Positions 34,882 to 43,464 are shown, counted from the first letter of the stretch. The stretch is 64,000 nt of DNA from Sodaliphilus sp050873765 (GCA_050873765.1 JBNMJK010000004.1:3141-67140), one strand, 5' to 3'. Notes: generated by a model from the sequence alone, not told the origin. Numbers and translations: made by a program.

Positions 34882-35384
34882 TCTGGCGCGTTGTTGTGGG
34901 GGTGATGGCTCATCACCTCGGTGATGATGGGGTAGAACACATCAGGCTCGAATCCGCGTGAAGCGGCGTAGCGCATAAGCGAGGCGCGCGCCTGCATTGG
35001 CTCCTTTGCACTCACATCGCGCCATTTAGCCTGCAGCAGCCTGCGGAGTGTGGCGGTGTATTCCGCCATGTCTACATCGGCGAGTGTGGCCTCAATGTGA
35101 TGCTTGCCTATGCCTTTGGCCTTGAGCATGAAAGCCACCTTGATGCGTCCCCAGCCATTGAAGCGCATCTTGTCGCGGCAGTAGGCCCGGGCGTAGCGCT
35201 CATCGTTGAGATAGCCGTCGGTCTTCAGCCGCTGAATCACGCTGTCGGCATCGTCGGCCGAAAGCCCCCAGCCCACGAGTTTGGTGTAGATATCGCCAGA
35301 TGCCTGCTCTGAGCGTGCGCAAAGAGCCGCCGCCTTGTTGAGGGCGGCAGTGGTGGAAAGGGGTTTGCGTGGCGATTTATACAT
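34878..35384 (-). CDS. recX: RecX regulatory protein
   Basis: This 168-residue protein consists of the three-helix repeats of RecX: LCARSEQASGDIYTKLVGWG near 22, then SVIQRLKTDGYLNDERYARAY near 48 with the conserved D-x-R-[FY]-A, and RIKVAFMLKAKGI near 80. RecX binds RecA filaments and tunes strand exchange. It heads the recX-comF operon and is divergent from pyrE. The minus-strand leader has a TAATTTTG -10-like element in the A/T-rich gap (35385-35533). Confidence 0.92.
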   Translation of the reverse strand: MYKSPRKPLSTTAALNKAAALCARSEQASGDIYTKLVGWGLSADDADSVIQRLKTDGYLNDERYARAYCRDKMRFNGWGRIKVAFMLKAKGIGKHHIEATLADVDMAEYTATLRRLLQAKWRDVSAKEPMQARASLMRYAASRGFEPDVFYPIITEVMSHHPHNNAPE

Positions 35385-35460
35385 AGCTGTGAGTGATATT
35401 TTTTTTGTGCACGCAAAATTATAAAAAAAACATAATTCAAGAAAATTTCAAGCGCCACAC

Positions 35461-35493
35461 TTGCCACCGTAAGTGATATTATTCGTAATTTTG
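35461..35493 (+). promoter_or_regulatory. Candidate Bacteroidota promoter of pyrE
   Basis: TTG (35461-35463) and TAATTTTG (35486-35493) are spaced by 22 bp, 40 bp before the pyrE ATG. Confidence 0.6.
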
Positions 35494-35533
35494 TAATAAA
35501 TATTATTATTAATCCCTCAACAGATATTCATTC

Positions 35534-36184
35534 ATGAAAAAGTTAGATCTTCTTCTTGCTGAGAAATTGTTAAAAATCAGTGCTATAAAACTTCAGCCCG
35601 ACAGTCCGTTTACTTGGGCAAGCGGCTGGAACTCACCAATATATACCGATAATCGCCTCACGCTCTCCTATCCCGAAGTGCGTAATTTCATTAAGGTGGA
35701 GCTCTCACGCCTCATTCTTGAGAACTTTGGCGATGCCGAGGTGGTGGCTGGTGTGGCCACTGGCGCTATAGCCCAGGGCGCACTCGTGGCCGACACTTTG
35801 GGCAAGCCTATGGTGTATGTACGCTCGGCTCCAAAGGATCACGGACTGGAGAACATGATTGAAGGCAATATCAAGCCAGGCCAGAAAGTGGTGGTGGTGG
35901 AAGACCTTGTGTCCACAGGCAAGAGCAGCCTGAAGGCCGTGGAGGCTCTGCGCAATGCCGGTGCCGAAGTGGTGGGCATGGTGGCTATCTTCACCTACGA
36001 GTTTCCACAGGCTGTGCAGGCTTTTGAACAAGCCGGTGTGACGCTCGTGACACTCAGTGGCTACAGCGCTATGATTAAGGCCGCTGTGGAGACCAACTAC
36101 ATTAAGGCAAGCGATGAGGCACAACTTCAGCTTTGGCGTGAAGACCCTGAGAACTGGACTCCTGAAGTGGTGAATATTGACTAA
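35534..36184 (+). CDS. pyrE: Orotate phosphoribosyltransferase
   Basis: This 216-residue protein of normal length has the PRPP-binding loop VVVVEDLVSTGKSS near 118 and the flexible-loop region RSAPKDHGLEN near 97. It joins orotate to PRPP to give orotidine 5'-phosphate in pyrimidine synthesis (cytoplasm). It lies 14 bp upstream of an SRPBCC gene and is probably co-transcribed with it. Confidence 0.95.
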   Translation: MKKLDLLLAEKLLKISAIKLQPDSPFTWASGWNSPIYTDNRLTLSYPEVRNFIKVELSRLILENFGDAEVVAGVATGAIAQGALVADTLGKPMVYVRSAPKDHGLENMIEGNIKPGQKVVVVEDLVSTGKSSLKAVEALRNAGAEVVGMVAIFTYEFPQAVQAFEQAGVTLVTLSGYSAMIKAAVETNYIKASDEAQLQLWREDPENWTPEVVNID

Positions 36185-36198
36185 AGAGGACAACGGAT

Positions 36199-36636
36199 AT
36201 GGAAACATATAAAAGCGATAAGCATGTGATTGACTGCGACATTGCCACGGTGTACGGCAAACTGTCGAACCCTGAGGTGTTTCGCCGTCACATGGAAGAA
36301 AATATCGACAAACTGCCCGAAGAAGCCCGCACTCATCTCCAGAGCCTTAAATTTGAGGACGGCGGCGTGGTGATAGAGTCGCCTATGGGGCCACTCAAAT
36401 TGGGTGTGGTGGAAAAGGTGGTGCCAAATAAAATTGTGTTTGGCGCAGCGCAGTCGCCAGTGCCGTTCGGGCTGGTGATTGAACTGAAGGAGATTGATGC
36501 CGACCACACGGAGAGCATGACCTCGCTGCAGCTCGACATTCCCATCATGCTCCGTGCCATGGTGGGCGGCAAGCTGAAAGACGGCGCAAAGAAGTTTGGC
36601 GAGATGATTGCCAAGCTGCCTTACAAGAGCCTTTAG
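36199..36636 (+). CDS. SRPBCC-like (START/Bet v1 fold) protein
   Basis: This 145-residue cytoplasmic protein has the helix-grip pattern of small ligand-binding SRPBCC proteins. An opening strand (DKHVIDCDIATVYGKLSNPE) is followed by alternating strands (IESPMGPLKLGVVEKVVPNK) and a long C-terminal helix (LKDGAKKFGEMIAKLP). No ligand is known. It follows pyrE at 14 bp in what looks like one operon. Confidence 0.75.
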   Translation: METYKSDKHVIDCDIATVYGKLSNPEVFRRHMEENIDKLPEEARTHLQSLKFEDGGVVIESPMGPLKLGVVEKVVPNKIVFGAAQSPVPFGLVIELKEIDADHTESMTSLQLDIPIMLRAMVGGKLKDGAKKFGEMIAKLPYKSL

Positions 36637-36812
36637 GCGGGCGCAGACGTGCCTTGCGATGCCGGGGCGCGTGTAAGAAATGATGATATTAAGTAGGAAC
36701 GCGATATTTTCGTGCCTGCCCCATGAGCTGGCGGTGAATGGTTTGCTGCTTGCTTATAGAGGGGGCGGACGCAGAATGTGGCGTTCCTATAGTTTTTTTA
36801 AAGCACATAAAA

Positions 36813-37682
36813 ATGGATATGGAAAAGAAAGGAAATTGTGGACTGGTGCTTGAGGGTGGCGCTTACCGTGGCATGTTCACCTGCGGCGTGCTTGATGTGA
36901 TGATGGAAAATGGACTGAAGGCCGATGGCGTGGTGGGCGTGAGCGCTGGAGCCGCCTTTGGCGTGAACTATTGCAGCGAGCAGATAGGACGCGCGCTGCG
37001 CTATAATCAGCGGTTCGCCCATGACCGGCGTTACAGTGGCTTTCACTCGCTGCTCACCACGGGCAACCTTTATAATATAAAATTCTGCTACCATGAGGTG
37101 CCGCTCAAATACGATATTTTCGACTTCGACAAGTTTTTGGCCAATCCTATAGATTTTCATGTGGTGTGCACCGATGTTGACACGGGTAAACCGGTATATC
37201 ATATTCTCCGTGACGAGAACGTGACCGAAATGCTGGAATGGATTCGTGCCTCGTCGTCGATGCCGCTGGTGTCGAAAGTGGTGGAGGTGGGCGGCCACCG
37301 TATGCTTGACGGCGGCATGAGCGACAGCATTCCACTGAAATATTTTGAGCGTGTGGGCTATGCGCGCAACATTGTGGTGCTCACCCAGCCTGTGGGCTAT
37401 GTGAAGCGCCTCACCAAGGCTATGCCCATTATCAGGCTGGCTCTGCACAAATATCCTAAGATGATAGAGGTGATGGCACACCGCCACGAGATGTATAACG
37501 CCGAGCTGGAATATGTGGCAGCGCAGGAGAAGGCTGGGCGCGCATTGGTGATCCGCCCTGCCGATAAGCTGGAGATAGGGCATGTGTGCCACGATCCGGA
37601 ACTGATGGCGAAAACCTACCGCCTCGGGCGTGAGCAGGCATTGGCTAAATTAGCCGACATCAAGCGATTTATGGCTTGCTGA
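36813..37682 (+). CDS. Patatin-like phospholipase
   Basis: This 289-residue protein has the patatin catalytic set: oxyanion glycine block EGGAYRG at 14-20, nucleophile Ser44 in GVSAG, and the dyad Asp166 in LDGG. The family (YjjU-like branch) hydrolyses membrane lipids or acyl esters. ATG 36813 was chosen because upstream in-frame starts add a non-conserved stretch. Its last 14 bp overlap the 3' end of cydB on the opposite strand. Confidence 0.9.
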   Translation: MDMEKKGNCGLVLEGGAYRGMFTCGVLDVMMENGLKADGVVGVSAGAAFGVNYCSEQIGRALRYNQRFAHDRRYSGFHSLLTTGNLYNIKFCYHEVPLKYDIFDFDKFLANPIDFHVVCTDVDTGKPVYHILRDENVTEMLEWIRASSSMPLVSKVVEVGGHRMLDGGMSDSIPLKYFERVGYARNIVVLTQPVGYVKRLTKAMPIIRLALHKYPKMIEVMAHRHEMYNAELEYVAAQEKAGRALVIRPADKLEIGHVCHDPELMAKTYRLGREQALAKLADIKRFMAC

Positions 37683-38793
37683 TGCCGCTTCGGGTGATGC
37701 CATTTTGGTCCATGGCTCGCCAAACGTAGGCAATGTAGGCGAGCACAAACGGCACAAGCACCGACACAACGCTCATCACTTTCAGCGTGAAAAGACTCGA
37801 CGAGCTGTTGCGAATGGTGAGCGAACTGTTGGCGTCGAGCACCGAGGGGTAGAAGGCGGTGTGGTTGTAGCCCAGCACGCAGAACAGGCATATCACCACA
37901 GTCACCGTGCCCAGTCCCACGGTCAGGAATCCTTTGCTCCATTGCGCCTTGGTGGCCAGTGTGCGGTAGATGCCCCACAGCACCAGCCCCACGCCAGCGA
38001 GCAGCAGAATGAGGCACCACCACATGTCGATGAAATTATGCAGATATTTGTAGCTGATCCACTGCACTGCGCCGTCAGTGGTGTCCACTCCGTCGGAGGT
38101 GAGTATCAAAGCTGCTGTGGCAAGGAAACACACCACAAAAATGCCTCCATTGATGGCTAATTGCTTGATTTGACCTTTTTTGAAGCGCTCATCGCGAATG
38201 TAGCCAATGAAGTAGAGCGATGCCAATGTGCGCGCTAGAAACAGCACCATGATGCCGAACACCAGATTTTTCCAGCACATGATGGCTTCAAGTCCGTGGA
38301 GCGGCCCCCAGGTGGATATGGCCGCCGCCTCTACGTCGAGAATCCTGTTTTTGGTGACGCTGAACTCGTTGCCGAAAAACATACTGCCCACGGCCACGCC
38401 CAGCAGCACCGGGCCGAGCACGCCATTGATGAGGAGCAGGGTGTCGTAGAAGCGTGTTCCATACACGTTGCCTCGCTTTGCGCGGTACTCGTAGGATATG
38501 GCTTGAATCACAAAGCTGAACAGAATGAGCATCCACAGCCAGTAGGCACCGCCAAAGCTGGTGGAGTAGAACAGGGGGAACGAGGCGAAGAATGCGCCGC
38601 CAAACGTGACCAGTGTGGTGAACGTGAGTTCCCATTTGTGGCCTAACGCGTGAATGATCAGAAGTCGGTCGTCGGCGTCTTTCACACCGAAGAGCATCGA
38701 CTGCCCGCCTTGCACGAAAAGGAGAAACACAAGCAAGGCTCCCAGCGTGGAGATGATGAGCCACCAGTAGTTTTGAAGAAGTTGGAGTGTCAT
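37669..38793 (-). CDS. cydB: Cytochrome bd ubiquinol/menaquinol oxidase subunit II
   Basis: This 374-residue membrane protein has about nine transmembrane helices and family blocks WWLIISTLGALLVFLLF near 9, GHKWELTFTTLVTFGGAFFA near 51 and GPLHGLEAIM near 163. With CydA it forms the bd quinol oxidase, which reduces O2 at very low oxygen and protects an anaerobe. It is 7 bp downstream of cydA. Its stop lies inside the patatin gene on the other strand. Confidence 0.95.
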   Translation of the reverse strand: MTLQLLQNYWWLIISTLGALLVFLLFVQGGQSMLFGVKDADDRLLIIHALGHKWELTFTTLVTFGGAFFASFPLFYSTSFGGAYWLWMLILFSFVIQAISYEYRAKRGNVYGTRFYDTLLLINGVLGPVLLGVAVGSMFFGNEFSVTKNRILDVEAAAISTWGPLHGLEAIMCWKNLVFGIMVLFLARTLASLYFIGYIRDERFKKGQIKQLAINGGIFVVCFLATAALILTSDGVDTTDGAVQWISYKYLHNFIDMWWCLILLLAGVGLVLWGIYRTLATKAQWSKGFLTVGLGTVTVVICLFCVLGYNHTAFYPSVLDANSSLTIRNSSSSLFTLKVMSVVSVLVPFVLAYIAYVWRAMDQNGITRSGISKP

Positions 38794-38800
38794 ATCGTTG

Positions 38801-40378
38801 TCAATGTTTTACGGTGTTGAGGTTCTGTTTTGATTTTTCTGCTATTTGCTTGATGATAATGCTCACATCGGCAATGAGCAGGGCTGTGAAGATGGCGGCA
38901 AACACCCAGAAGGTGATTTGCACATAGCCTGCGCTGAGGTCGCTGATAGCCACCTTGTTGGGCATCAGGTCTTGAATAGTCCAGGGCTGGCGTCCCACTT
39001 CAGCCACAATCCAGCCACAGGCGCTGCACAGGTAGGTGAGGGGAATGGTGACGATGGCGAGCGTGTGCCACCACCGTGCCCACCGAGCCTTTTCCAGCCA
39101 CTGGCGCTTGTAGGCTAACACGAGCGCCAATAGCATAAACAGCATGAGGTAGCCACCCACAGCCACCATCAAGTGGAAGGTGTAGAAGGTGAGCGCCACG
39201 GGAGGCACCGCTTCTTGGGGCGAGTCTAAGTAGCCGTATCCGAAGTGGGAAAAGTTGGCCTCAATGGTCTGGAGCGCGTCGGCCATGGCGGCCTTGTCGT
39301 CTTTTTTCAGTGCCACGTTGTAGGTGCCGATGGCCTCCTTGGCAATGGCCCCTCGCTTCATGCGCTCCTCATAGGAGATGGAGCTGATGGCATTTCCGTG
39401 GCGGTCTTTCAATTTGCCGTCGATAATATCGTTGATGCCCGGCACAAACGCCTGTGGATCGTGATTGGCGAGAATGGAAAGTCCGTATGGAATACCTATT
39501 TTCATCAGATAGGGGTCTTCGTCGTTGTCCACCGTCTTGGCAGGGTTGAGTAGGCCGAAAGCCACAATTTCCTGCCCGTTCTGCCCGCGGTAAAGTCCCT
39601 CCATGGCGGCGAGCTTCATAGGCTGACGCTCAGCTACGGTCACAGCCGACGTGTCGCCCGACACTACCGTGAGCACGATGCCGATAAGTCCTACCCAGGC
39701 GCCCACTTTCAGGCTGCGGAAGCAGTGGTCGGCATTGCGCCCTCGCAGCAGCAGCCACCCCGACACGCCTATCACAAACACGCCGCCGAGCGTCCATGCG
39801 CTCAACACGGTGTGCAGCACCTTGTTCACCGCCATAGGTGAGGTGGCCACAGCCCAGAAGCTCGTCATTTCGTTGCGCATGGTTTCGGGGTTGAAAGTGC
39901 AGCCCACGGGATCCTGCATCCATGCGTTTGCCACTAAAATCCACAGGGCCGACAGACTGGCGCCGATGGCGGTGAGCCAGGTGGCGGTGAGGTGAAAGCG
40001 TGGCGACACACGGTTCCAGCCGAAAAACATCACGGCAATGAATGTTGACTCCATAAAGAATGCAAGAATGCCCTCAATGGCGAGTGGCGCGCCAAAGATG
40101 TCGCCCACAAACCAGCTATAGTTCGACCAGTTGGTGCCAAATTCAAATTCAAGAATGATGCCGGTGGCCACGCCGATGGCGAAGTTCACGCCAAACAGCG
40201 TGGTCCAAAACTTGGTGGTGGCGAGCCATTTCTCATCGCGTGTGCGGTAGAAAATGGTCTCCATAATGGCTATAATCACACCTAAGCCGAGGGTGAGTGG
40301 CACAAAAAGCCAGTGATAGATGGCGGTGAGCGCGAATTGCGCGCGCGACCAGTCCACTACGGTAGTCAGTTCATTCAT
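38801..40378 (-). CDS. cydA: Cytochrome bd oxidase subunit I
   Basis: This 525-residue membrane protein has the conserved heme-binding histidine and methionine positions of CydA. Visible are SRAQFALTAIYHWLFVPLTLG at the N-terminus (His near 22), GVATGIILEFEFGTNW near 54, and a Q-loop region with LAAMEGLYRGQNG near 235. It holds hemes b558, b595 and d and oxidises menaquinol. The operon DUF4492-cydA-cydB is the standard Bacteroidota arrangement. Confidence 0.96.
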   Translation of the reverse strand: MNELTTVVDWSRAQFALTAIYHWLFVPLTLGLGVIIAIMETIFYRTRDEKWLATTKFWTTLFGVNFAIGVATGIILEFEFGTNWSNYSWFVGDIFGAPLAIEGILAFFMESTFIAVMFFGWNRVSPRFHLTATWLTAIGASLSALWILVANAWMQDPVGCTFNPETMRNEMTSFWAVATSPMAVNKVLHTVLSAWTLGGVFVIGVSGWLLLRGRNADHCFRSLKVGAWVGLIGIVLTVVSGDTSAVTVAERQPMKLAAMEGLYRGQNGQEIVAFGLLNPAKTVDNDEDPYLMKIGIPYGLSILANHDPQAFVPGINDIIDGKLKDRHGNAISSISYEERMKRGAIAKEAIGTYNVALKKDDKAAMADALQTIEANFSHFGYGYLDSPQEAVPPVALTFYTFHLMVAVGGYLMLFMLLALVLAYKRQWLEKARWARWWHTLAIVTIPLTYLCSACGWIVAEVGRQPWTIQDLMPNKVAISDLSAGYVQITFWVFAAIFTALLIADVSIIIKQIAEKSKQNLNTVKH

Positions 40379-40419
40379 TGCGTAAGTGTTGTTAGTATAT
40401 GTGTAATGATGTTGGGGTG

Positions 40420-40659
40420 TTATCGATTGTTAAGCTGTTCTCTCACATATTCGGCCTTTCCCTCGTCGCTGTCGGCTTTCGTGCTGAGGAAGTCGGGGAA
40501 AAGCAGCCAGCGCAGAATCAGGAAAAACACCACTATCTTAATGGCGATGATGGCCCAGAGCGTGCGTCCCACGGTCATGCCGCGGAAACCGTCGCGATAG
40601 AAGCCCACGACCCTCGTGAGCGCGCCGGGCAGAATGCCAGTGTGGAGGTTTGTCTTCAT
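40420..40659 (-). CDS. DUF4492 small membrane protein of the cytochrome bd operon
   Basis: This 79-residue protein has the DUF4492 signature VGFYRDGFRGMTVGRTLW followed by one transmembrane helix (IIAIKIVVFFLILRWLLF) and a charged tail. The start at 40659 gives the usual family N-terminus; the frame is open further upstream. DUF4492 genes sit beside cydAB in Bacteroidota and Campylobacterota. A role like CydX, as a small accessory subunit, is a fair inference from position and size, not a shown fact. Confidence 0.85.
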   Translation of the reverse strand: MKTNLHTGILPGALTRVVGFYRDGFRGMTVGRTLWAIIAIKIVVFFLILRWLLFPDFLSTKADSDEGKAEYVREQLNNR

Positions 40660-40689
40660 CGTGCAGAGGCTATAAATAAGTTCACACCA

Positions 40690-40719
40690 CAAATATAATG
40701 ATTTATTTGTGAAAAACAA
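40690..40719 (-). promoter_or_regulatory. Candidate Bacteroidota promoter of the cytochrome bd operon
   Basis: On the minus strand TTG (40717-40719) is followed after 19 bp by TATATTTG (40690-40697), 30 bp before the DUF4492 start. Confidence 0.65.
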
Positions 40720-40756
40720 TGCCTCGCTCAGCCATCATTCGTTCAAAAAAATTAAT

Positions 40757-40858
40757 AGCTTCTGAAATTTGTGGAAATCGGCAATAATATTTACTTTTGT
40801 TTTGAATGAAAAAAACAGACACGATGAGACCCCTTCAAGACTATGTGTCAGTTATTAT
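40757..40858 (+). repeat. Copy A of a ~100-bp direct repeat containing a toxin-antitoxin promoter
   Basis: This segment matches 43099-43198 with few mismatches and one indel. It includes TTTG (40768-40771) and TACTTTTG (40792-40799) spaced by 20 bp, and the first eleven codons of an MNT gene. The likeness stops sharply at codon 12. Here it lies directly upstream of a TonB-domain protein gene. Confidence 0.9.
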
Positions 40859-40886
40859 TTTATTGCACCCTTCACCATTTAAATAG
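40824..40886 (+). pseudogene. Relic of an MNT nucleotidyltransferase (antitoxin) gene, first codons only
   Basis: It reads MRPLQDYVSVII, then unrelated residues and a stop at 40884-40886. The intact paralog at 43165 begins MRTLQDYISVIK. Everything after codon ~11, including the GSx10DxD active site, is gone. It shows that an MNT-HEPN unit once lay here, or that its 5' part was copied here. Confidence 0.8.
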
Positions 40887-40917
40887 AAAAATAATTATTA
40901 AACCTGTAATATTGAAA

Positions 40918-42489
40918 ATGAATAAAATTTGTTTTGCTTTTCTGCTTGTGTTCTTCATGGGGAGTTTGAATTTATATGCGCAATACACAAGTGAGAATTC
41001 CTTTATGCGAACAGCCTTGGTCCTATATCACAAAAACGCGAAGGGCTATTTTGAGCCATCGGAGAATGTTTTGGTGGACGCGGTGACCAATGTGACTGCT
41101 GTGTATGCTTATGACAAAAAAACACACAATCTTTATGTGAGAAACGGTCAAGGCAACTTTGTGGTTACACTAAACAACGAATACGCAAAAGTTGTCAAAA
41201 ACAACAAACATATACCACAACTCACACAAGAGGTGATAACATCGTTGGCACAGAGCGTCAACGACGAGCTGCATCGGCTCTATGCACATAAAAACGACAG
41301 TATTCGTGCCCTTGAACGAAAAGCAAGAGAAAAGGCGATTTCCGACTCATTGGAGCTTGCCAGGGTAACGCAAGAGAAGGAAGATGCTGCCAGGCTCAAA
41401 AAGGAGCAGCGCGACAAGGATTTTGGCGTTTACAGAAATATGGCTTCATACAGCCTTGTTCCATTAGATGGAAATGTTCTTGAGTGTGCCGACTGTGGAA
41501 AATATTTTGATAAAAGCTATGTGGTGACGGAAGCTATTAAGCATGATTCAATCTATTTCATTACACCAATTACCAGAGAACTACAAGATGACTACGTGGC
41601 ATTTCACGTAGCCGCTATTCCAAACATTCTGAAAACCGACCCAAACTTCATGTATCATGTGGAAGCCTTTGCCGACAGTCTTTGCAATGACACAGTTTAC
41701 ACGCTTTCGTATATCAAGAAAATGAATCAGTTTGCCGTGGCTAATCATTATAGAAAGGTATTAAACTTAGCGCCCTATGGCTATATAGGTGATTGGGGTT
41801 GGGGAAATGAATACTCTTTCTTGACTTTTAATTTTTCATTTACTAATCTTAACAAAAAGACTATAAAATACATTGATGTGTATTGGAAGGTAACGAATGA
41901 TGTGGGTGACATTAGAAAAGTGGGGCATTTTAAAGGCACCGGACCTCTCACACAATATGAATCGGCCAGTTGGGATTGGGATTCATCATCGTATTATGTG
42001 GCTGGCGACGCTTCTAATATGCAGCTCACTAAAGCCATCATCACATATATGAATGGCTCTCAGAAAATATTATCCGGTAAATCGCTGCTGGTCAACAGTG
42101 AGTCGGATTATGTTGATGAAATGTCGTCGGACAAGCCACGCACATCATACGGAAGTTTCGTGCTTGACTACCACACCAACGACAATAGTATTGTAGATAC
42201 TCCAGCAATGTATGCAGAAGGAAGTGTTCAACTTTATGAAGATGTTAATCGAAACTTACATTACACCCCAAACCGCTCCAAGGAGCACAAACTGGCGCAA
42301 GTGGTTTTGAAAATAGAAATTAATAAAGATGGAACCATCGGAGATGTGGCCGTTGAAAAGTCATACAATGCCACATACGACAATATTGCGAAAAACGTTG
42401 TGGCGAAACTTGGCAAATTCACACCTGCAAGGCACGATGGGAAAAAGGTGAAAGTATGGTATAGGCTACCAGTCATTTTCTATTTGTGA
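40918..42489 (+). CDS. Secreted protein with a C-terminal TonB domain
   Basis: This 523-residue protein has a signal peptide at about 1-20 (LYA-QY). A charged coiled-coil-like stretch rich in K/E/R lies at about 145-185. An unrecognised central domain has a CADCGKYF motif, and the C-terminal ~80 residues (AQVVLKIEINKDGTIGDVAV, then ...KLGKFTPARHDGKKVKVWYRLPVIFYL) form a TonB_C-type domain. Bacteroidota use such soluble TonB-like domains outside the normal ExbBD complex; the role is unknown. ATG 40918 was chosen because it alone gives a signal peptide. Its promoter is probably the MNT relic promoter just upstream. Confidence 0.8.
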   Translation: MNKICFAFLLVFFMGSLNLYAQYTSENSFMRTALVLYHKNAKGYFEPSENVLVDAVTNVTAVYAYDKKTHNLYVRNGQGNFVVTLNNEYAKVVKNNKHIPQLTQEVITSLAQSVNDELHRLYAHKNDSIRALERKAREKAISDSLELARVTQEKEDAARLKKEQRDKDFGVYRNMASYSLVPLDGNVLECADCGKYFDKSYVVTEAIKHDSIYFITPITRELQDDYVAFHVAAIPNILKTDPNFMYHVEAFADSLCNDTVYTLSYIKKMNQFAVANHYRKVLNLAPYGYIGDWGWGNEYSFLTFNFSFTNLNKKTIKYIDVYWKVTNDVGDIRKVGHFKGTGPLTQYESASWDWDSSSYYVAGDASNMQLTKAIITYMNGSQKILSGKSLLVNSESDYVDEMSSDKPRTSYGSFVLDYHTNDNSIVDTPAMYAEGSVQLYEDVNRNLHYTPNRSKEHKLAQVVLKIEINKDGTIGDVAVEKSYNATYDNIAKNVVAKLGKFTPARHDGKKVKVWYRLPVIFYL

Positions 42490-42582
42490 AAAGATTGCCC
42501 TGGTAAATTTTTTTGATTTGAAAAATTTGGTATGTCAAAACAAATAGCTATTTTTTGTGTCAAACTATTGATGTGTAAATCT

Positions 42583-42894
42583 ATGATTAGCAGTGATATA
42601 ATAAGTGCAATACCAAAAGTGCAGCAGTTTCTTTTAGGTCTGCCAGTGAAGAAAGCATGGCTTTTTGGCTCTTGTTCGAGAGGAGAAGATACGCCAAGTA
42701 GCGATGTGGATATTCTTGTGGAATACGATCGAGATAATGCAAGGATTACACTAATGACCATTTCTGCTATAATGATAGGACTTGAAGATATTTTTAATCG
42801 CAGCGTGGATCTTGTTGAAAACGGTATGCTGTTACCTTTTGCGGAAAAAACGGCTAACAATGACAAATTCTTGATTTATGAGAGAAAAAATTAA
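42583..42894 (+). CDS. MNT-domain nucleotidyltransferase, antitoxin of a broken pair
   Basis: This ~103-residue protein has the minimal nucleotidyltransferase site FGSCSRGEDTPSSDVDILVE, an exact GSx10DxD, and a third acidic residue in RSVDLVE. MntA-type antitoxins add AMP to and silence a HEPN ribonuclease toxin. Its expected HEPN partner follows with a 17-bp overlap but is cut off after 18 codons, so this antitoxin seems to have lost its toxin. In-frame starts at 42532 and 42571 are also possible; 42583 gives the usual family length. Confidence 0.8.
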   Translation: MISSDIISAIPKVQQFLLGLPVKKAWLFGSCSRGEDTPSSDVDILVEYDRDNARITLMTISAIMIGLEDIFNRSVDLVENGMLLPFAEKTANNDKFLIYERKN

Positions 42895-42934
42895 AGACAA
42901 GGACCGGCTGTTGGAAGATGAGGATATGGTATGA
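42878..42934 (+). pseudogene. Truncated HEPN (DUF86) toxin gene
   Basis: ATG at 42878 reads MREKIKDKDRLLEDEDMV and then stops at 42932-42934. The opening MREKIKDK.RL is the usual start of DUF86 HEPN toxins, and overlap with the MNT 3' end is the normal gene order. The helical body and the Rx4HxY site are absent, and no continuation is seen downstream. Confidence 0.7.
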
Positions 42935-43015
42935 ACCTCGCTATTGCTGACTGTAGGTCTGTTCGCAATGAACTTGCATTATACCCCCCCCGTTCCTGCG
43001 CCACTGTGAATGTTC

Positions 43016-43054
43016 TTATAAGCGGGTGGCGGTGACGAAGTTGTCGGTTTTGAG
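43016..43054 (-). pseudogene. Displaced 3' end of a prmC gene
   Basis: Read on the minus strand it encodes LKTDNFVTATRL and a stop (43016-43018). The resident prmC ends RFVTATKPAP. The two share a 15-bp exact direct repeat (43026-43040 and 43992-44006) in the same frame. No more prmC sequence follows upstream (beyond 43054). It marks the far side of an inserted segment carrying the intact MNT-HEPN pair. Confidence 0.65.
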
Positions 43055-43098
43055 AAGAGTTTGAGATATTTATAGTAATTGTTTTAAAAGTAATAAGC

Positions 43099-43198
43099 AG
43101 CTTCTGAAATTTGCGAAAATCGGCAATTATATATACTTTTGCTTTAAATGCAAAAACAGACAATATGAGAACCCTTCAAGACTATATATCAGTTATTA
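43099..43198 (+). repeat. Copy B of the ~100-bp direct repeat (source copy)
   Basis: It matches 40757-40858 and includes the promoter and first eleven codons of the intact MNT gene. Confidence 0.9.
43110..43142 (+). promoter_or_regulatory. Promoter of the MNT-HEPN operon
   Basis: TTTG (43110-43113) is followed after 21 bp by a perfect TACTTTTG (43135-43142), 22 bp before the MNT ATG. The same elements are conserved in copy A, which supports their function. Confidence 0.7.
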
Positions 43199-43464
43199 AG
43201 CAAAATCGTGCGAAAATCACAACCGATTTTGGTATAAAGCGTTTGTGCGTGTTTGGATCTGTGGCACGAAATGAACAGACGGAGCAAAGCGATTTGGACG
43301 TGTGTGTGGAAACAGAAACACCTAATCCATTCTTGTTGGCCGACTTTAAAGACTTTTTGGAACAATTGTTTAAATGCTCAGTTGATGTGGTTCGATTTCA
43401 TAAGAATATGAATCCTCTCTTCAAATCCAGAATAGAAAAGGAGGGCGTAGATGCTATACGATAA
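43165..43464 (+). CDS. MntA-type MNT nucleotidyltransferase antitoxin
   Basis: This 99-residue protein has an exact GSx10DxD site (FGSVARNEQTEQSDLDVCVE, about 33-52) and a later acidic CSVDVV. It overlaps the HEPN gene by 14 bp, the usual antitoxin-first order of MNT-HEPN (type VII-like) systems. In characterised pairs the MNT enzyme adds AMP groups to a tyrosine of the HEPN toxin and blocks its RNase activity. ATG 43165 is favoured because the relic copy keeps the same start. Confidence 0.88.
   Translation: MRTLQDYISVIKQNRAKITTDFGIKRLCVFGSVARNEQTEQSDLDVCVETETPNPFLLADFKDFLEQLFKCSVDVVRFHKNMNPLFKSRIEKEGVDAIR

Noticed and set aside
40741..40918. TonB-domain gene start at 40843 from an upstream codon
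   Set aside because: It gives no signal peptide and would begin within the MNT relic. The ATG at 40918 begins a clear signal peptide.
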